Source of the DNA: Hordeum vulgare subsp. vulgare
Lineage: Eukaryota; Streptophyta; Magnoliopsida; Poales; Poaceae
NCBI RefSeq assembly: GCF_904849725.1
Contig: NC_058519.1
Coordinates: 105,388,881-105,452,880 of the forward strand
Length of the DNA stretch: 64,000 bases
Direction: 5' to 3'
Shown here: positions 12,386 to 25,329 of the stretch, piece after piece
How positions within the stretch are numbered: position 1 is the first letter of the stretch
Layout: the number at the start of each line of letters is the position of its first letter
The notes under the pieces: generated by a model
Seen by the model: the letters and a program-made list of their open reading frames with translations, nothing else
What the model was told of the DNA's origin: nothing
Databases searched by the model: none
Position numbers and translations under genes: made by a program

Positions 12386-14231
12386 CCGAGCTCAACTTAC
12401 GCCAAAAGCCTAAGCTTGGGGGAGTACGTACCCTTCTACATTTTCATTGTATCATCCATAGTTCCCTTTTTAATCTTTTCAGAGTTTTTGCATGTTCTTC
12501 TATATTCTTTCTTTGCAAAAACAACAAAAAGATTTCTCTTTTCTTTTGTTTTCGTCTAACCTTTGGAAAACCCAAAAAGATTTCTTTTCTCTCTTTAGTT
12601 TGCTTTGTTTGCAGAGTTTAGCTCACGTCCATGATTGTAATTGCACTTGATTATATCTTTCTACGTTCGATCATGTAAGTGATGATGCAATAATGACGAA
12701 GATCGACGGAAGGAATGAAACAAGGAAAGCCGGTATGGACTCTATTTGTTTCTACTTTTGTACATATGCATGTACTTATGATCTAGAGACCAGCTTATAG
12801 CGACATGGTGCTATGATTACAATGCTTTACCAGTAGTTCATACTTTCTTTGTGACTAGTCTCAAATAGCTGAAGTGCATAATGTGTTATTGAAATGTTTA
12901 GCATGCATTGCATTGTTCATGGTTTGGCATATTAGAGTGGTATTTCCCTTCGGAGAGTTTTAGGATTGACTTGGCACATGCTTACACATGTTTATGACTA
13001 GAAGTCTATAAGGCCTTAATGATCTTTTTATTTCACAATAGTTATATCGCTTTCATGCCCGACTCAATTTTGCTTTGTCGCTCTACATGATTATGACCGT
13101 TATCGCTCTCTAGTTGGTCGCTTCCCCGTCTTTTGCTAGCGTTCGCCTGTACTAAGCGGACTGACTGCTTCTGCATCCGAAATCATTGAAACCAGTTGCG
13201 CCATATGAGTCACCATACCTACCTATATGTGGTATTTATGTGCCGTCTTAAGTAAATTTGCATGTGATGTACTCTTAAATTTTCAAATAAATATTTTGTT
13301 TTGTATGCCCGAACCGCTCATGTAGTGACCAGGGGCTATCAGTATCTTCCATGCTAAGTAGGTTATTCTCAAGATATGTGTTCATTCACTATCATTCACG
13401 AGAAAGTGGCTGGTAACCGGGATGTCCAGTTCCATGCTCAAAGATAAATCAAATTCAATGAAACAAGACTCCCCCAGGATTGTTGTTTGTATGGACGGTA
13501 CCCGTGGGTTCGGCCCGCCGTGGAGTGTGATTGATTGGTGGAGGGGGAGTAAAAACTTTACTATTTTGTTTGGGAACCGCCTATAATGTATTTAGCTTAG
13601 AAGATATTGAGATCTCTTAGTTGTTACGTTGACAATGAAAGCATACCACCCAAAATTTTGATTTATCTCTGTTTTAAAACTCAAGCTCTCGCACCTCTGC
13701 AAATCAATGCTTCCCTCTGTGAAGGGCCTATCTATTTTACTTTAATGTTGAGTCATCCCCTTCTTATAAAAAGGCACCAACTATAGAGAGCATAATTGTC
13801 ATTCTGAGTCTAATGTGCATTGTCCCAAAGTACCACATTGTCTTCTGTATGATTGTGATATTACTTATTCTAAAATATTTATTTCTAGTCTCCTTTAAGA
13901 CTCCAAAGGAGCATATGCATTTATGTTTTGCTTCACTCATGGGGGCTAGCGAGATACCACTCTAGTATGCCCAAGTCATGTTCATTATGATCTCGTTATG
14001 ATTTTCGGTTACATATTATTCATTCTTAGTTGTTTGAAACTCTTCACATGATTGTAGGAATGCTTCGTGCATTGTCTTTGTAGCATTGCTTCAATATTTG
14101 TTGGACTTGTTTGTAATACATGCTTATATACATCTAATGAAGCAAAAGAGTTTGTCAAAGTTTTCGTTGTCGCGTTCAGTTCGTTGAACTGAATTGCTTG
14201 AGTACAAGCAATATGCTAAGCTTGGGGGAGT
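12386..14231 (+). other. 3' untranslated region and polypurine tract of the gypsy element
   Basis: No gene is seen. The region contains the cttccctctgtgaagggcc block (13709-13727) shared with the other gypsy 3' ends in this window. It finishes with the polypurine tract aagcttgggggag (about 14218-14230) directly before the 3' LTR. Confidence 0.75.
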
Positions 14232-15129
14232 TGATACATCTCAAACGTATCGACTTTTCCAAACACTTTTGCTATTGTTTTGGCCTCATTCTTGCATGAT
14301 TTGAATGAAACTAACTTGGACTGACGTTGTTTTCAGTAGAGCTACCTGTATGGTTTTCTTGTGCGCAGGAAAATGGATATTTAGATGTCCCAAAAAATTC
14401 CCATAAAAAACAGGGAAAATCCACGCACCGGGAGGAACCTTGGGCCAAAATATGGGCCAGAGGGGAGCCATAGGGCGTCCAGGCGACCTGTGGGCGTGGC
14501 CTGCCCCCTGGACACGCCGAGAGGCCGCCTGGGTGGGGTCCACCCCCTCTGGTGCCCTACTTAGGCTCCTATATTTACCCGTGACGAAGAAATCCCAAAA
14601 CAGAAGTCGTTTTGCAAGTTCTCGACATGGAGCCGCCACCACCCTCGGTTGTTCTTCGGGAGAGCTAATGTGGAGGCTGCTTTGGCCTCCGGAGAGGGGA
14701 AATCGTCGCCACCGTCATCACCATCACCACTCCATCATCCTCACATGGCTTCCCCCATCATGTGTAAGTAATTCCATGTTGTAGGTGAAGGGGATGGGAG
14801 AGATTGGATGAGTTAGATCATGTAATAATTCGTCCGATTGTTGGGGGCATGTTGCCTATCATCTAATATGGTGTTTATCATCTTTGCTACTACTTGTTAC
14901 TCTTAATGCTTGTCAATGTGGGCCCGAGTGACATGATTTCAGATCTGAATTCATTATGTTTTCATTAATATATTTGTGTTCTAGATCCTATCTATGAGTA
15001 GTATGCACCTATTATAGTCCGGAACTCGCGTTCCCAATGGTGACAACTTGGGACATCAAAGGGCATAGAGTATAGTTTGAGGATTCCATGTATCCATTGA
15101 TTGTTAATGCTTCGTTCCGGTGCTCTTTG
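14232..15129 (+). repeat. 3' LTR of the gypsy element, first part
   Basis: Starts tgatacatctcaaacgtatc, matching the 5' LTR from 6336. The match breaks at 15129 after gctctttg, where a copia LTR begins. The LTR resumes at 23767. Confidence 0.88.
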
Positions 15130-16959
15130 TGTTGGAAATATGCCCTAGAGGCAATAATAAATTAGTTATTATTATATTTCTTTGTTCATTATAATCATTT
15201 ATTATCCATGCTATAATTGTATTGATTGGAAACAAGGTGCATGTGTGGATACATAGACAAAACACTATCCCTAGTAAGCCTCTAGTTGACTAGCTCGTTG
15301 ATCAAAGATGGTCAAGGTTTCCTCACCATAGGCAAGTGTTGTCACTTGATAACGGGATCACATCATTAGGAGAATCATGTGATGGACTAGACCCAAACTA
15401 ATAGACGTAGCATGTTGATCGTGTCATTTTGTTGCTACTGTTTTCTGCGTGTCAAGTATTTGTTCCTATGACCATGAGATCATATAACTCACTGACACCG
15501 GAGGAATTCTTTGTGTGTATCAAACGTTGCAACGTAACTGGGTGACTATAAAGATGCTCTACAGGTATCTCCTCAGGTGTTCATTGAGTTAGTATGGATC
15601 GAGACTGGGATTTGTCACTCCGTGTGACGGAGAGGTATCTCGGGGCCCACTCGGTAATACAACATCACACACAAGCCTTGCAAGCAATGTGACTTAGTGT
15701 AAGTTGCGGGATCTTGTATTACGGAATGAGTAAAGAGACTTGCCGGTAAACGAGATTGAAATAGGTATGCGGATACTGACGATCGAATCTCGGGCAAGTC
15801 ACATACCGAAGGACAAAGGGAATGACATACGGGATTATATGAATCCTTGGCACTCAGGTTCAAACGATAAGATCTTCGTAGAATATGTAGGATCCAATAT
15901 GGTCATCCAGGTCCCGCTATTAGATATTGACCGAGGAGTCACTCGGGTCATGTCTACATAGTTCTCGAACCTGCAGGGTCTGCACACTTAAGGTTCCACG
16001 TTGTTTTATGCGTATTTGAGTTATATGGTTGGTTACCGAATGTTGTTCGGAGTCCCGGAGATCACGGACGTCACGAGGATTTCCGGAATGGTCCAGAAAC
16101 GAAGATTGACATATAGGATGACCTCATTTGATTACCGGAAGGTTTTTGGAGTTGTCGGGAATGTACCGGGAATGACGAATGGGTTCCGGGTGTTCATCGG
16201 GGGGGCATCCCACCCCGGGGAAGCCCATAGGCCTTGGGGGTGGCGCACCAGCCCTTGGTGGGCTGGTGGGACAGCCCAAGAAGGCCCTATGCGCCATAGA
16301 TAGAAAATCAAATAGAAAAGAAAAAAAGGAGGTTGGAAAGGAGAGAAGGACTCCACCTTCCAATCCTAGTTGGACTAGGATTGCAGGAGGACTCCTCCTC
16401 CCCTTGGTGGCGCAGCCCTTGGGGCTCCTTGAGCCTCAAGGCAAGCCTCCCCTCCCCTCCTCCTATATATATGGAGCTATTAGGGCTGATCTGAGACAAC
16501 TTTTGCCACGGCAGCCCGACCACATACCTCCACGGTTTTACCTCTAGATCGCGTTTCTGCGGAGCTCGGGCGGAGCCCTGCTGAGATTAGATCACCACCA
16601 ACCTCCAGAGCGCCGTCACGCTGCCGGAGAACTAATCTACCTCTCCATCTCCCTTGCTGGATCAAGAAGGCCGAGATCATCGTCGAGTTGTACGTGTGCT
16701 GAACGCGGAGGTGTCGTCCGTTCGGCACTAGATCGGAGCGGATCGTGGGACGGATCGCGGGACGGTTCGTGGGACGGATCGCGGGGCGGATCGAGGGACG
16801 TGACGACGTTCCTCTACATCAACCGCATTTCTTAACACTTTTGCTGTGCGATCTACAAGGGTACGTAGATCAGAAATCCCCTCTTGTAGATGGACATCAC
16901 CATGATAGGTCTTCGTGCGCGTAGGACATTTTTTGTTTCCCATGCGACGTTCCCCATCA
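15130..16959 (+). repeat. 5' LTR of the decayed Angela-type element
   Basis: About 1.83 kb. A run of about 16-bp units built on ggatcgcgggac occurs at 16737-16800, a short internal repeat seen in variable copy number in the other LTRs of this clade here. A primer-binding site with tRNA-Met-like pattern (tggcatcatgagctaggtt, 16961-16979) follows. It deviates from the tggtatcagagct form of the better copy at 58337. Confidence 0.9.
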
Positions 16960-19900
16960 GTGGCATCATGAGCTAGGTTCATGCGTAGATGTCTTCTCGA
17001 GTAGAACACAAAAGTTTTTGTGAGCGGTGATGTGCGTTTTGCTACCCTCCTTAGTCTTTTCTTGATTCCGCGATATTGTTGGATCGAAGCGGCTCGGACC
17101 GACATTACTCGTACGCTTACGAGAGACTGGTTTCATCGCTACGAGTAACTCCGTTGCTCAAAGATGACTGGCGAGTGTCGGTTTCTCCAACTTTAATTGA
17201 ATCGGATTTGACAGAGGAGGTCCTTGGATGAGGTTAAATAGCAATTCATATATCTCCGTTGTGGTGTTTGCGTAAGTAAGATGCGATCGTACTAGATACC
17301 CATGGTCACCACGTAAAACATGCAACAACAATTAGAGGACGTCTAACTTGTTTTTGCAGGGTATGCTTGTGATGTGATATGGCCAACGATGTGATGTGAT
17401 ATATTGGATGTATGAGATGATCATGTTGTAATAGTTAATATCGACTTGCACGTCGATGGTACGGCAACCGGCAGGAGCCATAGGTTTGTCTTTAAACTAA
17501 CGTTTGTGCTTGCAGATGCATTTACTATATTGCTAGGACGTAGCTTTAGTAGTAATAGCATGAGTAGCACGACAACCCCGATGGCGACACGTTGATGGAG
17601 ATCATGATGATGGAGATCATGGTGTAACGCCCGTGACAAGAAGATCGTGTTGGTGCTTTGGTGATGGAGATCAAGAAGCACATGATGATGGCCATATCAT
17701 GTCACTTATGAATTGCATGTGATGTTAATCCTTTATGCACCTTATCTTGCTTAGAACGACGGTAGCATTATGAGGTGATCTCTCACTAAAATTTCAAGAC
17801 GAAATTGTGTTCTCCCCGACTGTGCACCGTTGCGACAGTTCTTCGTTTCGAGACACCACGTGATGATCGGGTGTGATAGACTCAACATTCACATACAACG
17901 GGTGCAAAACAGTTGCACACGCGGAACACTCAGGTTAAGCTTGACGAGCCTAGCATGTGCAGACATGGCCTCGGAACACATGAGACCGAAAGGTCGAGCA
18001 TGAATCGTATAGTTGATATGATTAGCATAGAGATGCTTACCACTGAAACTATTCTCGACTCACATGATGATTGGACTTGAGATAGTGGATTTGGATCATG
18101 TACCACTCAAATGACTAGAGAGATGTACTTTTTGAGTGGGAGTTCTTAAGTAATATGATTAATAGAACTAATTGTCATGAACATAGTCTAATGGTATTTG
18201 CGAATTACAATGTAGCTTGCGCTATAGCTCTACTGTTTTTATATGTTCCTAGAGAAAAATTTAGTTGAAAGTTGATAGTAGCAAACTTTGCAGACCGAGT
18301 CTGTAAAACCGAGGATTGTCCTCGTTGCTGCGCAGAAGGCTTATGTCCTTAATGCACCACTCGGTGTGCTACACCTCGAGCGTTGTCTGTAGATGTTGTG
18401 AACATCCGACATGTTTCTGATGACTACACGATAGTTCAGTACAAAATACTTAATGGCTTAGAAGCAAGGCGCCGAAGACGTTTTGAAACGTCACGGAACA
18501 TAAGAGATGTTCTAAAGAGATGAAATTGTGATTTCATACTTGTGCCCTTGTTAAGAGGTATGAGACCTCCGACAAGATTATTTGTCCATGAAGTAAAGGA
18601 TAAAAGCTCAATCGTTGAGCGTGTGCTCAGATTATCTGAGTACGACAATTGCTTGAATCAAGTGGGAGTTGATCTTCCAGATAAGATAGTGATGGTTCTC
18701 CAAAATTCACTGCCTCCAAGCTATGAGAGCTTCGTGATGAACTATAACATATCAAGGATAGATACAATGATCCTTGAGCAATTCGCGATGTTTGACACCG
18801 CGAAAGTAGAAATCAAGAAGGAGCATCAATAGTTGATGGTTAGTAAAACCACTAAGTTTCGAGAAAGGCAAGGGCTAGAAGGGATACTTCGTGAAACGGC
18901 AAAGTAGTTTCCGCACTAATGAAGAGACCCCAGATTAAACCCAAGCCCGGGACTAAGTGCTTATGTTATGAGGGGAACGGTCACTGAGGCGGAGCAACTC
19001 TAGATACTTGGTAGATAAGAAGGCTGGCAAAAGTCGAAAGAAGTATATTTGATATACATGATGTTGATGTGTACTTTACTAGTACTCCTAGTAGCACGAG
19101 GGTATTGGATACCGGTTCGGTTTGCTAAGTGATTAGTAACAAGAAATGAAAGCTACGGCATAAACGGAGACTAGCTAAAGGCGAGGTGACGATACGTGTT
19201 GGAAGTGTTTCCAAGGTTGATATGATCAAATGTCGCACGCTCCCTCTACCATCAGGATTGGTGTTAAACCTAAATAATTGTTATTTGGTGCTTGCGTTAA
19301 GCATGAACATGATTGGATCGTGTTTATTGCAATACGATTATTCATTTAAAGAGAATAATGGTTACTCTATTTGCTTGAATAATCACCTTCAATGGTTTAT
19401 TGAATCTCGATCATAGTGTTACACATGTTCATAATATTGGTGCCAAAAGATACGAGGTAATGATGATAGTACCACTTACTTGTGGCACTGCCGCTTGAGT
19501 CATGTTGGTATAAATTGCATGAAGAGGCTCCATGCTGATGGATCTTTATACTCACTTGATTTTGAATCACTAGTGACATGCAAATCATACCACATGAGCA
19601 AGGCCTTGTTTTCATTGAGATGAAACAAGATAGTAACATGTTGGAAGTGATACATTTTGATGTATGCACTCCAATGGGTGCTGAGGCACGCAGTGGATAT
19701 TATTATGTTCTTACTTCAATGACGATTTGAGTAGATACAAGAGTATTTACTTAATGAATCACAAGTCTGAAATATTGAAAAGTTCAATTCTGTTTCAGGA
19801 GTGAAGTTCGTCGTAACAAGAGGATAAATTGTCTACGATGTGATCATAGAAATGAATATCTGAGTTACGAGTTTTGGTACGCAGTTAAGACAATGTGGAA

Positions 19901-21946
19901 ATTGTTTCGCAGTTCATGCCACCTGGAACATCATAGTGTGATGATGTGTCTGAACGTCATAGCCACGCACTATTTGGTATGGTGCATGCTATGATGTCTC
20001 TTATCGAATTACCACTATCGTTTATGGGTTATGCATTAGAGACAACCGCATTCACTTTAAATAGGGCATCGCGTATTTCCATTGAGATGACACAGTATAG
20101 ACTAAGGTTTACAGAAATCTAAACTGTCGTTTCTTGAAAGTTTGGGGCTTCGACACTTGTGTGAAAAAGTTTCAGTCGAATAAGCTCAAACCCAAAGCGG
20201 ATAAATGCATCTTCATAGGATATCCAAAACAGTTGGGTACATCTCCTATCTCAGATCCGAAAGCAAAGTGTTTGTTTCTAGAAACGGATCCCTTCTCGAG
20301 GAAAGGTTTCTCTCGAAAGAATTGAGTGGGAGGGTGGTAGAACTTAATGAGGTTATTGAACCATCACTTCAACCAGTGTGTAGCAGGGCGTAGGAAGTTA
20401 TTCCTGTGGCGCCTACACCAATTGACGTGAAAGCTGATGATGGTGATCATCGAGCATCGGATCAAGTTACTACAAGCCTCGTAGGTTGACAAGGTCGCGT
20501 ACTACTGCAGAGTGGTACGGTAACCCTATCTTGGAGGTCATGTTGTTGAGCAACAGTGAACCTACGAGTTATGGAGAAAGCAATGGTGGGCCCGGATTCC
20601 GACAAATGTCTGGAAGCCATGAAATCCGAGAGAGGATCCATGTATGAAAACAAAGTGTAGACTTTGTAAGAACTACTTGATGGTCATAAGACTATTGAGT
20701 AAAGATGGATCTCTAAAAGGAAGACAGACGATGGTGATAAGTCAGTATTAAGAAAAGCTCGACTTGTCGCAAAGATGTTTCCGACAAGATCAAACAGTTG
20801 ACTATGATGAGAATTTCTCACTCGTAGCGATGCTAAAAGTCTGTTAGAATTATGTTAGTAGTTGTTGCATTATTTATGAAATATTGCACATAGGACGTCA
20901 AAACATTATTTCCTCGACGGTTTCCTTGAGCAAACATTATATGTGATACAACTAGGAGGTTTTGTCGATCCTAAGGATACTAGCAAGTATGCAAGCTCCA
21001 GCGATCCTTCAATGGACTGGTGCAAGCATCTCGGAGTTGGAATATACACTTTGATGAGATGATCAAAGATTTTGGGTTTGTACAAGGTTTATGAGAAACT
21101 TGTATTTCCAAAGAAGTGAGTGGGAGCACTATAGAATTTCTGATAAGTATATGTGGTTGACATATTGTGGATCAGAAGTAATGTAGAATTTCTGTAAAGC
21201 ATACAAGGTTGTTTGAAAGGAGTTTTCAAAGGAATACCTGGATTGCGCTACTTGAACGTTGAGCATCAAAGATCTATGGAGATAGATCAAAAGCGCTTAA
21301 TGGAAGTTTCAACAAGATGCATGCCTTGACAAGTTTTTGAAGGAGTTCAAAATAGATCAGCAAAGAAGGAGTTCTTGGTTGCGTTGTAAGGTGTGAATTT
21401 GAGTAAGACTCAAAACCCGACCACGGCAGAATAAAGAGAATAGACAAAGGTCGTCTTCTATGCCTTAGCCGTAGACTCTAAAGTATGCCATGCTGAGTAC
21501 CGCACCTGATGTGTGCCTTGCAGCAAGTCTGTTAAGAGGTACATAGAGTGATCCAGGATTGAATCACTGATCAGCGGTCAAAGTTATCCTTAGTAACTAA
21601 ATAGACTAAGGAATTTTTCTCGATTATGGAGGTGGTTAAAGAGTTCTTCGTAAAGGGTTACGTCGATGCAAGCTTTGACACTAATCCGAATAACTATGAG
21701 TAGTGAAACGGATTCGTATAGTAGAGTAGATATTTGGAGTATTTCCGAATAGCACATAGTAGCAGCATCTATAAGATGACATAAAGATCTGTAAAGAACA
21801 CACGGATCTGAAAGTTTCAGAACCGTTGACTAAAACCTCTCTCACGAGCAAGACATGATCAGACCCCATAACTATATGGGTGTTGGATTCGTTGGAATCA
21901 CATGGTGATGTGAACTAGATTATTGACTCTAGTGCAAGTGGGAGAC
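16960..21946 (+). pseudogene. Decayed gag-pol of the Angela-type copia
   Basis: Pieces align by eye with the better copy at 59591-63571. They are a gag segment at about 18542-18832, a protease D-T-G-S-V near 19110, an integrase/linker segment at 20134-20325 (K-C-I-F-I-G-Y-P), and reverse-transcriptase and RNase H remnants to about 21880. Frames change repeatedly and stops are common, so no product is expected. A purine-rich tract (caagtgggagac) ends it at 21946. Confidence 0.85.
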
Positions 21947-23766
21947 TGTTGGAAATATGCCCTAGAGGCAATAATAAATTAGTTATTATTATATTTCTTT
22001 GTTCATGATAATCGTTTATTATCCATGCTATAATTGTATTGATTGGAAACACAGTGCATGTGTGGATACATAGACAAAATACTGTCCCTAGTAAGCCTCT
22101 AGTTGACTAGCTCCTTGATCAAAGATGGTCAAGGTTTCCTGACCATAGGCAAGTGTTGTCACTTGATAACGGGATCACATCATTAGGAGAATCATGTGAT
22201 GGACTAGACCTAAACTAATAGACGTAGCATGTTGATCGTGTCATTTTGTTGCTACTGTTTTCTGTGTGTCAAGTATTTGTTCCTATGACCATGAGATCAT
22301 ATAACTCACTGACACCGGAGGAATGCTTTGTGTGTATCAGACGTCGCAACGTAACTGGGTGACTATAAATATGCTCTACAGGTATCTCCGAAGGTGTCCG
22401 TTGAGTTAGTATGGATCGAGACTGGGATTTGTCACTCCGTGTGACGGAGAGGTATCTCGGGGCCCACTCGGTAATACAACATCACACACAAGCCTTGCAA
22501 GCAATGTGACTTAGTTTAAGTTGCGGGATCTTGTATTACGGAACGAGTAAAGAGACATGCCGGTAAACGAGATTGAAATAGGTATGCGGATACTGACGAT
22601 CGAATCCCGGGCAAGTAACATACCGAAAAACAAAGGGAATGACATACGGGATTATATGAATCCTTGGCACTCAGGTTCAAACGATAAGATCTTCGTAGAA
22701 TATGTAGGATCCAATATGGTCATCCAGGTCCCGCTATTGGATATTGACCGAGGAGTCACTCGGGTCATGTCTACATAGTTCTCGAACCCGCAGGGTCTCC
22801 ACACTTAAGGTTCCACGTTGTTTTATGCGTATTTGAGTTATATGGTTGGTTACTGAATGTTGTTCGGAGTCCCGGATGAGATCACGGATGTCACGAGGGT
22901 TTCCGGAAAGGTCCAGAAACGAAGATTGATATATAGGATGACCTCATTTGATTACCGGAAGGTTTTTGGAGTTGCCGGGAATGTACCGGGAATGACGAAT
23001 GGGTTCCGGGTGTTCATCGGGGGGCAGCCCACCCCGGGGAAGCCCATAGGCCTTGGGGGTGGCGCACCAGCCCTTGGTGGGCTGGTGGGACAGCCCAAGA
23101 AGGCCCTATGCGCCATAGATAGAAAATCAAAGAGAAAAGAAAAAAAGGAGGTGGGAAAGTAGAGAAGGACTCCACCTTCCAATCCTAGTTGGACTAGGAT
23201 TGGAGGAGGACTCCTCCTCCCCTTGGTGGCGCAACCCTTGGGGCTCCTTGAGCCTCAAGGCAAGCCTCCCCTCCCCTCCTCCTATATATATGGAGCTATT
23301 AGGGCTGATTTGAGACAACTTTTGCCACGGCAGCCCGACCACATACTTCCACGGTTTTACCTCTAGATCGCGTTTCTGCGGAGCTGAGGCGGAGCCCTGC
23401 TGAGATTAGATCACCACCAACCTCCGGAGCGCCATCACGCTGCCGGAGAACTCATCTACCTCTTCGTCTCTCTTGCTGGATCAAGAAGGCCGAGATCATC
23501 GTCGAGCTGTACGTGTGCTGAACGCGGAGGTGCCGTCCGTTCGGCACTAGATCGGAGTGGATTGTGGGACAGATTGCGGGACGGTTCGCGGGGCGGATCG
23601 AGGGACGTGAGGACGTTTCACTACATCAACCGCGTTTCTTAACGCTTCTGTTGTGCGATCTACAAGGGTACGTAGATCGGAAATCCCCTCTCGTAGATGG
23701 ACATCACCATGATAGGGCTTCGTGCGCGTAGGAAATTTTTTGTTTCCCATGCGACGTTCCCCATCA
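21947..23766 (+). repeat. 3' LTR of the decayed Angela-type element
   Basis: Begins tgttggaaatatgccctag and ends gcgacgttccccatca. It closely matches 15130-16959 with scattered substitutions, fewer copies of the ggatcgcgggac unit, and otherwise the same length. Confidence 0.9.
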
Positions 23767-24269
23767 CTTTGACGGGAGCACCTTAATCTCCATAAGTTCC
23801 TTTTGGCCCCGCTGATAGCGGGATGGTAGGACAAAAGATGTTGTGCAAGTTCTTATTGCAAGCACGCACGACTACCAAGGGATACATGCCTAATGTTTGA
23901 TATATGCCTAGATGATCATTACTTTTCTATGTGCCTTGCCCCAAATTAAATACATGATATCTCCTATCCATGACCAACCATCCATCTGCCTAGCCTACAG
24001 TGTTTTAATACTGCAAGTTACAAGTTGCTTTACTTTCGCCGTTTTACTTTCGTTGCTTTGCCACTATTATTTCCGTTGCCACCGTCACTTCCATATCACC
24101 GTTGCTACTAATATTTCGTTGCCAAGCAAGTATCTTTCATGTGCGATTGAATTGACAACTCAACTATTAAAGCTTATAAATATTCTTTGGCTCCCCTTGT
24201 GTCGAATCAATAAATTGGGTTAACTTACCCACGCAGACTGTTGCGATCCCCTACACTTGTGGGTTATCA
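23767..24269 (+). repeat. 3' LTR of the gypsy element, second part
   Basis: Starts with the ctttg duplication and continues the LTR sequence that corresponds to 7224-7729. It ends gtgggttatca at 24269. Confidence 0.88.
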
Positions 24270-24690
24270 TGAGGTAGTAGGCATCGAAGCGATTAGTGAA
24301 GTGGGATAGGAGCGCAGTCGGTGGCGAGCTGGTGTCGGGATGCATCTCCTCGAGGAGGAACATGATAGGAGATCCCACTAGGAGGTGGGAAAAGCCATCA
24401 CGGAGGAACCACTTGCCAACTCCCTAGCACCCCGCCACCTCAAGATCACCGACATGCGAAGTATGGTCTCCACCACAATGCCAACGGGGTAATGGTGGTC
24501 CGGCACGGTGGGTGGCGGGAGGAAAGTGAGCTCGTAGTACTGCATCTTCGATTGGATCTTGCTCTGGCTAATTTGGTGAAGGTAAGAGCAGGGCAGTGTA
24601 GATGGAAGAGTGTGTTTGAAGAGGTACACTTGACGGGATGGCTTAAATAGATGTGTTGCTACACTGAAATGAGGCACGTTGATCTATATG
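24270..24690 (-). pseudogene. 5' half of an unrecognised small gene split by the gypsy insertion
   Basis: On the minus strand there is a TATA-like ctatttaagcc near 24645-24655, a short leader, then an ATG (about 24542) opening M-Q-Y-Y-E-L-T-F-L-P-P-P. That frame stops near 24378. A shift near 24420 leads into a second open frame (G-K-W-F-L-R-D-G-F-S-H-L-L and F-L-L-E-E-M-H-P-D) that reaches 24270 and continues, in frame, into 6335. Either one frameshift or a mis-sited intron separates the two parts. I do not recognise the family. The full product would be roughly 150 residues. Confidence 0.5.
24640..24658 (-). promoter_or_regulatory. Possible TATA box of the split gene
   Basis: On the minus strand, ctatttaag lies about 100 bases upstream of the ATG at about 24542. 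Its spacing fits a plant core promoter with a short leader, but there is no independent support. Confidence 0.3.
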
Positions 24691-24799
24691 CATGCATGCC
24701 CTTGATCGACCTTGACCTGCATGCATTTATACGCGTGCGCGGGGGCGCATCTTCAGTAATGCCCTTGCTTTAAGAGGTCATACATCGAAACGAGGTGCT

Positions 24800-25095
24800 T
24801 TGGCTGGTATGCGTGGGCATGGCCAGTGAGCTGCTACCCTAAGTTAATGTGGCAAAGCTGAGTCGAGCGACCAGCTGTTGTGTGTGGTGGTGGCATGGCC
24901 AGCATCTGTCAATGGTGGCGGCATGGCCCGCAGCTGTCCGCAGAGGCGTGGCGAGCAATTCTGTGCAGCGGTGCATGGCCAGCACATGTCTTCAGCGGCA
25001 TTGTGGCCAACAATTCTCTATGACGGCGCGTGGCTAGCAGTTGTTTGCGTCAGCTCTGTGGGTCGTGGCTAGTAGCACTGAATCCTAGCGGCGCG
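24800..25095 (+). repeat. Degenerate minisatellite, unit about 25-30 bp
   Basis: About seven to nine imperfect copies of a unit centred on gcatggccagca followed by a tgtc/ttct segment and a cag/cgg link. The clearest copies are at 24890-25075. All three forward frames are partly open (for example 24849-25037), which is a by-product of the repeat, not evidence of a gene. Confidence 0.6.
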
Positions 25096-25329
25096 CGTGT
25101 ACGCAGGTCAAGGCCAAAGATTCCCCCATCCATTCTACACAGCCCAACTCCAACAACGAGCGAAAAAAATCTGATGTGGCCCCACTTGGTAGAAGTTAAC
25201 GGTCAAACCATTGACCCGACTACAACGTCCAGTTTGAGCATTTGTGAGGGTTTCAGACAAGGGAATGGGCAAAAGTGAACAGAAGTTTAGAGTGTGGGCA
25301 AAACTAAGCACAACTAAGGAACCACAGGC
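25096..25329. other. Unassigned spacer
   Basis: No repeat boundary, gene or RNA recognised. It lies between the minisatellite and a reversed gypsy LTR. Confidence 0.4.

Larger units (their letters stand above)
15130..23766 (+). mobile_element. Angela-type copia LTR retrotransposon, complete but decayed
   Basis: LTRs at 15130-16959 and 21947-23766 flank a 5-kb internal region. The target duplication ctttg is exact (15125-15129 and 23767-23771). Removing the element and one duplication copy restores the host LTR as seen at 7214-7240. The LTR begins tgttggaaatatgccctagaggc and ends gcgacgttccccatca, as in the Angela/BARE/WIS clade. The coding region is full of stops and frameshifts. Confidence 0.92.
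6336..24269 (+). mobile_element. Non-autonomous Athila-like gypsy element with a nested copia
   Basis: The element is bounded by LTRs at 6336-7729 and 14232-24269, the latter split by a copia at 15130-23766. Flanks are ggagg (6331-6335) and tgagg (24270-24274), a 5-bp target duplication with one mismatch. Without the insert it is about 9.3 kb. In order it holds LTR, primer-binding site, broken gag, broken retropepsin-like frame, a GC-rich block, an Athila ORF1-like frame, a long 3' UTR, polypurine tract and LTR. No reverse transcriptase, RNase H or integrase motif is visible, so mobility would have needed enzymes from another element. It inserted into a coding frame. Confidence 0.85.

Noticed and set aside
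16728..17105. Minus-strand frame of 125 codons with R-S-V-P-R-T-V-P repeats
   Set aside because: It reads the short tandem repeat at the end of a copia LTR backwards; the same artefact recurs at 23547-23834 and 58167-58550.
24849..25278. Overlapping plus-strand frames rich in Trp, Ala and Ser
   Set aside because: They arise from the minisatellite at 24800-25095, which keeps several frames open at once.
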